Source: Dehalococcoidia bacterium (GTDB taxonomy: Bacteria > Chloroflexota > Dehalococcoidia > Dehalococcoidales > Fen-1064). Taken from it: a DNA stretch of 6,447 nt. The stretch lies in the NCBI GenBank assembly GCA_030691775.1, contig JAUYDN010000067.1, positions 1 through 6,447 on the forward strand, in the 5' to 3' direction. Of the stretch, positions 5,306-6,447 are shown in pieces; the stretch's first letter is position 1, and each line of letters opens with the position of its first letter. The position numbers were made by a program, and so were the translations under genes. The notes below the pieces were generated by a model that was not told the origin of the DNA, made no database searches, and saw only the letters and a list, made by a program, of their open reading frames with translations.

Positions 5306-5950
5306 GTGATTTATCTTGAGGAAACCTTCAAACTCTCGCCGGCCAGCCCGGAATCGTTGGACAATTTCGTAGAATTTACCCAGGAGCGATTTGTACCGTT
5401 ATGTCCCAGGCTAGGAGCTCGCCTAGTAGCTGGATGGTACAGCCATGTTGAGTTGTTCGCTCAGGTAACCCAGGTATTAGAGTTTGACGATATGGGCGCT
5501 TTGAAAAGCTTCCGGACCAAAACGAGCCAGGAGCGGGCTTGGGGAGAATACACATCTCGTCTAGAAGAAATCGCTCCCGAGCGACGTTCACGACTGCTGG
5601 AGCCCCTTGAATCGGTACCACCGGACATTCTGCATCAGGCAATCAAAGAAAGCCAGCAAAAACCTCTGGGAGCGTATTTCCTGGCGGTGCTCGAGGTCGC
5701 AGCCGATAATATGGCTACCTTCATGGCTGGATTGAAGCAAGGAATCAAAAACTATCCGATCATAGCTAGTTGGCGCCCCATCGCTTTCAAACGAAACCAG
5801 GTGATTGATGTCTGGAAAGGACCTATACCCCAGGCGGCTTATCAGCCCGCTAATGACCAATCCAGGCAATTCTTTCGCAATCTGAGACCGATAGCTCCCC
5901 ACGAGTATCTAATACCTGTTTACACACTACCATATTCACCGTTACGTTGA
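5306..5950 (+). CDS. NIPSNAP-like protein with two ferredoxin-like halves
   Basis: A soluble protein of 214 residues with no signal peptide or membrane segment. The first half (1-101) follows the NIPSNAP pattern: a strand MIYLEETFKL, a helix (LDNFVEFTQERFVPL, 18-32), a strand pair ARLVAGWYSHVE, the family-like QVTQVLEFDDMGAL (53-66), a charged helix ending in EYTSRLEEI, and RLLEPL. The second half (119-214) repeats this loosely: YFLAVLEV, helix, SWRPIAFKRNQVIDVWKG and YLIPVYTLPY. Such alpha/beta-barrel proteins bind small molecules or act as dimeric enzymes; no function can be named. GTG start is set by GGAG 7 nt upstream. It is isolated: intergenic blocks made of the same repeats lie on both sides, and the right block begins at the base after the TGA (5948-5950). 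Its codon use includes more A/T-rich codons (CTA, ATA) than the CoA-transferase genes, consistent with a separate origin, though this is only an impression. Family assignment is from remembered patterns. Confidence 0.7.
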   Translation: MIYLEETFKLSPASPESLDNFVEFTQERFVPLCPRLGARLVAGWYSHVELFAQVTQVLEFDDMGALKSFRTKTSQERAWGEYTSRLEEIAPERRSRLLEPLESVPPDILHQAIKESQQKPLGAYFLAVLEVAADNMATFMAGLKQGIKNYPIIASWRPIAFKRNQVIDVWKGPIPQAAYQPANDQSRQFFRNLRPIAPHEYLIPVYTLPYSPLR

Positions 5951-5957
5951 TAGTGGT

Positions 5958-6002
5958 TGTAGGGTGGGTTAGTCCTGATTTATCGGGAACGTAACCCACC
6001 AA
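5958..6002 (+). repeat. GGTGGGTTA palindromic repeat, copy R1
   Basis: Identical over 45 nt to L1 (5058-5102), but flanked like L2: preceded by TAGTGGT (5951-5957) and followed by TGTTAGAAAAG (6003-6013). It begins 7 nt after the stop of the NIPSNAP-like gene and may form its 3' hairpin. Confidence 0.9.
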
Positions 6003-6018
6003 TGTTAGAAAAGGTGGT

Positions 6019-6063
6019 TGTAGGGTGGGTTAGTCCCGGTTTATCGGGAACGTAACCCACCAA
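6019..6063 (+). repeat. GGTGGGTTA palindromic repeat, copy R2
   Basis: Same 45-nt unit with inner arm CCCGGT, pairing with ATCGGG. It differs from L1 at two bases, both inside the inner left arm, and pairing is kept. It is followed by the second copy of linker A. Confidence 0.9.
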
Positions 6064-6116
6064 AAAGTAAACGCATTCTTTGTATTGGGATAAAAACAAA
6101 TAGGGAGAGCCATTAG
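6064..6116 (+). repeat. Linker A, second copy, 53 nt
   Basis: Matches 5103-5154 except G to A near the start (GTAAACGC) and one extra A in the A run. Beyond CCATTAG the sequences part: CATAAGTG here, TGGTTGTAGG at the left block. Confidence 0.85.
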
Positions 6117-6137
6117 CATAAGTGATTCTGGTTTCTT

Positions 6138-6175
6138 GGTGGGTTTCACCCGATTCTATCGGGATTCTACCCACT
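6138..6175 (+). repeat. Diverged palindrome variant V2
   Basis: GTGGGT (6139-6144) pairs with ACCCAC (6169-6174), and inside it CCCGAT (6149-6154) pairs perfectly with ATCGGG (6158-6163) over a TCT loop. It shares GGTGGGTTTC with V1 (5229-5266) and, like V1, lies next to the start of the following gene. Confidence 0.7.
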
Positions 6176-6197
6176 CTACGATTATCCATGGTTTTGA

Positions 6198-6231
6198 CCC
6201 TCGCCTTCGCGAGGGCATGCTTTTGATTTTT
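6198..6231 (+). terminator. Probable Rho-independent terminator before the nuclease gene
   Basis: CCCTCGC (6198-6204) and GCGAGGG (6209-6215) form a perfect 7-bp GC-rich stem with a CTTC loop, followed by CATGC and two T runs (6221-6224, 6227-6231). The interval between stem and T run is longer than ideal. It would end transcripts coming from 5306-5950 and separate them from the nuclease gene. Confidence 0.5.
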
Positions 6232-6249
6232 GTGTTTTGAGTTAATGTA

Positions 6250-6447
6250 ATGCCAACCTACTCACATTCAAAACTGAGCGCCTACGAAAACTGCCCCTTC
6301 GGCTATAAGCTCGCTTACATCGATAAAATCAAGCGCGAGACCGAGGGTATCGAGGCTTTTCTGGGCAACCAGGTGCATAATACCCTGCAAAAATGCTACG
6401 ATGACCTCCGCCGTACCAAGCTCAACACCCTCGATGAACTGCTCGCC
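6250..6447 (+). CDS. PD-(D/E)XK superfamily nuclease, N-terminal part (3' end outside window)
   Basis: An open frame from ATG 6250 to the last base gives 66 residues. It starts MPTYSHSKLSAYENCPFGYKL, the S-x-S-x-L-x-x-Y-x-x-C-P opening of RecB/AddB/Cas4-like PD-(D/E)XK nucleases, where the Cys (residue 15) can belong to an iron-sulphur site in Cas4 and AddB relatives. FLGNQVHNTLQ (38-48) holds the G-x-x-x-H motif with His43 that precedes the metal-binding Asp and Glu-x-Lys, which lie beyond the window. The family cuts DNA in repair or recombination. The ATG at 6245 is followed at once by TAA and is not used. The Shine-Dalgarno signal is weak (GAG at 6239-6241). The YprB-like gene 1.2 kb upstream on the same strand is a likely functional partner. 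Whether it is a stand-alone nuclease or a domain of a longer protein cannot be seen. Confidence 0.8.
   Translation, partial: MPTYSHSKLSAYENCPFGYKLAYIDKIKRETEGIEAFLGNQVHNTLQKCYDDLRRTKLNTLDELLA

Noticed and set aside
5038..6175. CRISPR-like array
   Set aside because: The units are palindromic, differ in sequence, and are spaced by a duplicated linker and by a full gene rather than by unique spacers of equal length; no cas genes are visible. The Cas4-like opening of the final gene is shared by other RecB-type nucleases.
5980..6189. 69-codon minus-strand frame across the right repeat block
   Set aside because: Its sequence consists of the palindromes and linker A, with no ribosome-binding site and no recognisable motif in its product.

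Overview
The window comes from a bacterial chromosome of moderate GC content. The gene set is metabolic: a TyrA-type prephenate dehydrogenase, a short-chain dehydrogenase, paired family III CoA-transferases, a DEDD exonuclease and a PD-(D/E)XK nuclease. The intergenic spaces are full of small palindromic repeats. This combination resembles Chloroflexota of the Dehalococcoidia type from sediment or groundwater. That placement is an impression from gene content and repeat style, not a proof.

Layout: (1) 1-495 (+) is the 3' part of a prephenate dehydrogenase gene, cut by the window edge. (2) 496-667 is a short convergent space with an AGCT-rich hairpin, a nested inverted repeat and a reverse-strand copy of a GGTGGGTTA/TAACCCACC palindrome. 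(3) 668-1453 (-) is an SDR oxidoreductase with a TTG start behind a clear Shine-Dalgarno site; its stop codon lies inside the palindrome. (4) 1454-1990 holds divergent promoters, a 161-bp element with 13-bp perfect terminal inverted repeats, and an AT-rich stretch without a convincing gene. (5) 1991-4434 (+) is a two-gene operon of CaiB/BaiF-type CoA-transferases joined by an ATGA overlap. The second keeps the expected catalytic Asp; the first has Gly at the aligned position. (6) 4500-5006 (+) is a YprB-like DEDDy exonuclease-fold protein. (7) 5038-5268 and 5951-6175 are two intergenic blocks built from the same palindromes and the same 52/53-nt linker in different order. (8) 5306-5950 (+), between the blocks, encodes a probable two-domain NIPSNAP-like protein. 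(9) 6250-6447 (+) is the start of a PD-(D/E)XK (RecB/Cas4-like) nuclease, cut by the window end.

How the genes may work together: the CoA-transferase pair probably makes one heteromeric enzyme that activates a carboxylic acid by CoA exchange. The divergent SDR could oxidise or reduce a hydroxyacyl or keto intermediate of the same pathway, but substrates cannot be read from the sequence. The exonuclease and the PD-(D/E)XK nuclease face the same way and may once have been adjacent, with the NIPSNAP gene and one repeat block arriving later.

The most unusual signals are the Asp-to-Gly change in the first CoA-transferase and the permuted repeat blocks around 5306-5950, whose hairpins keep their pairing while the sequence changes.
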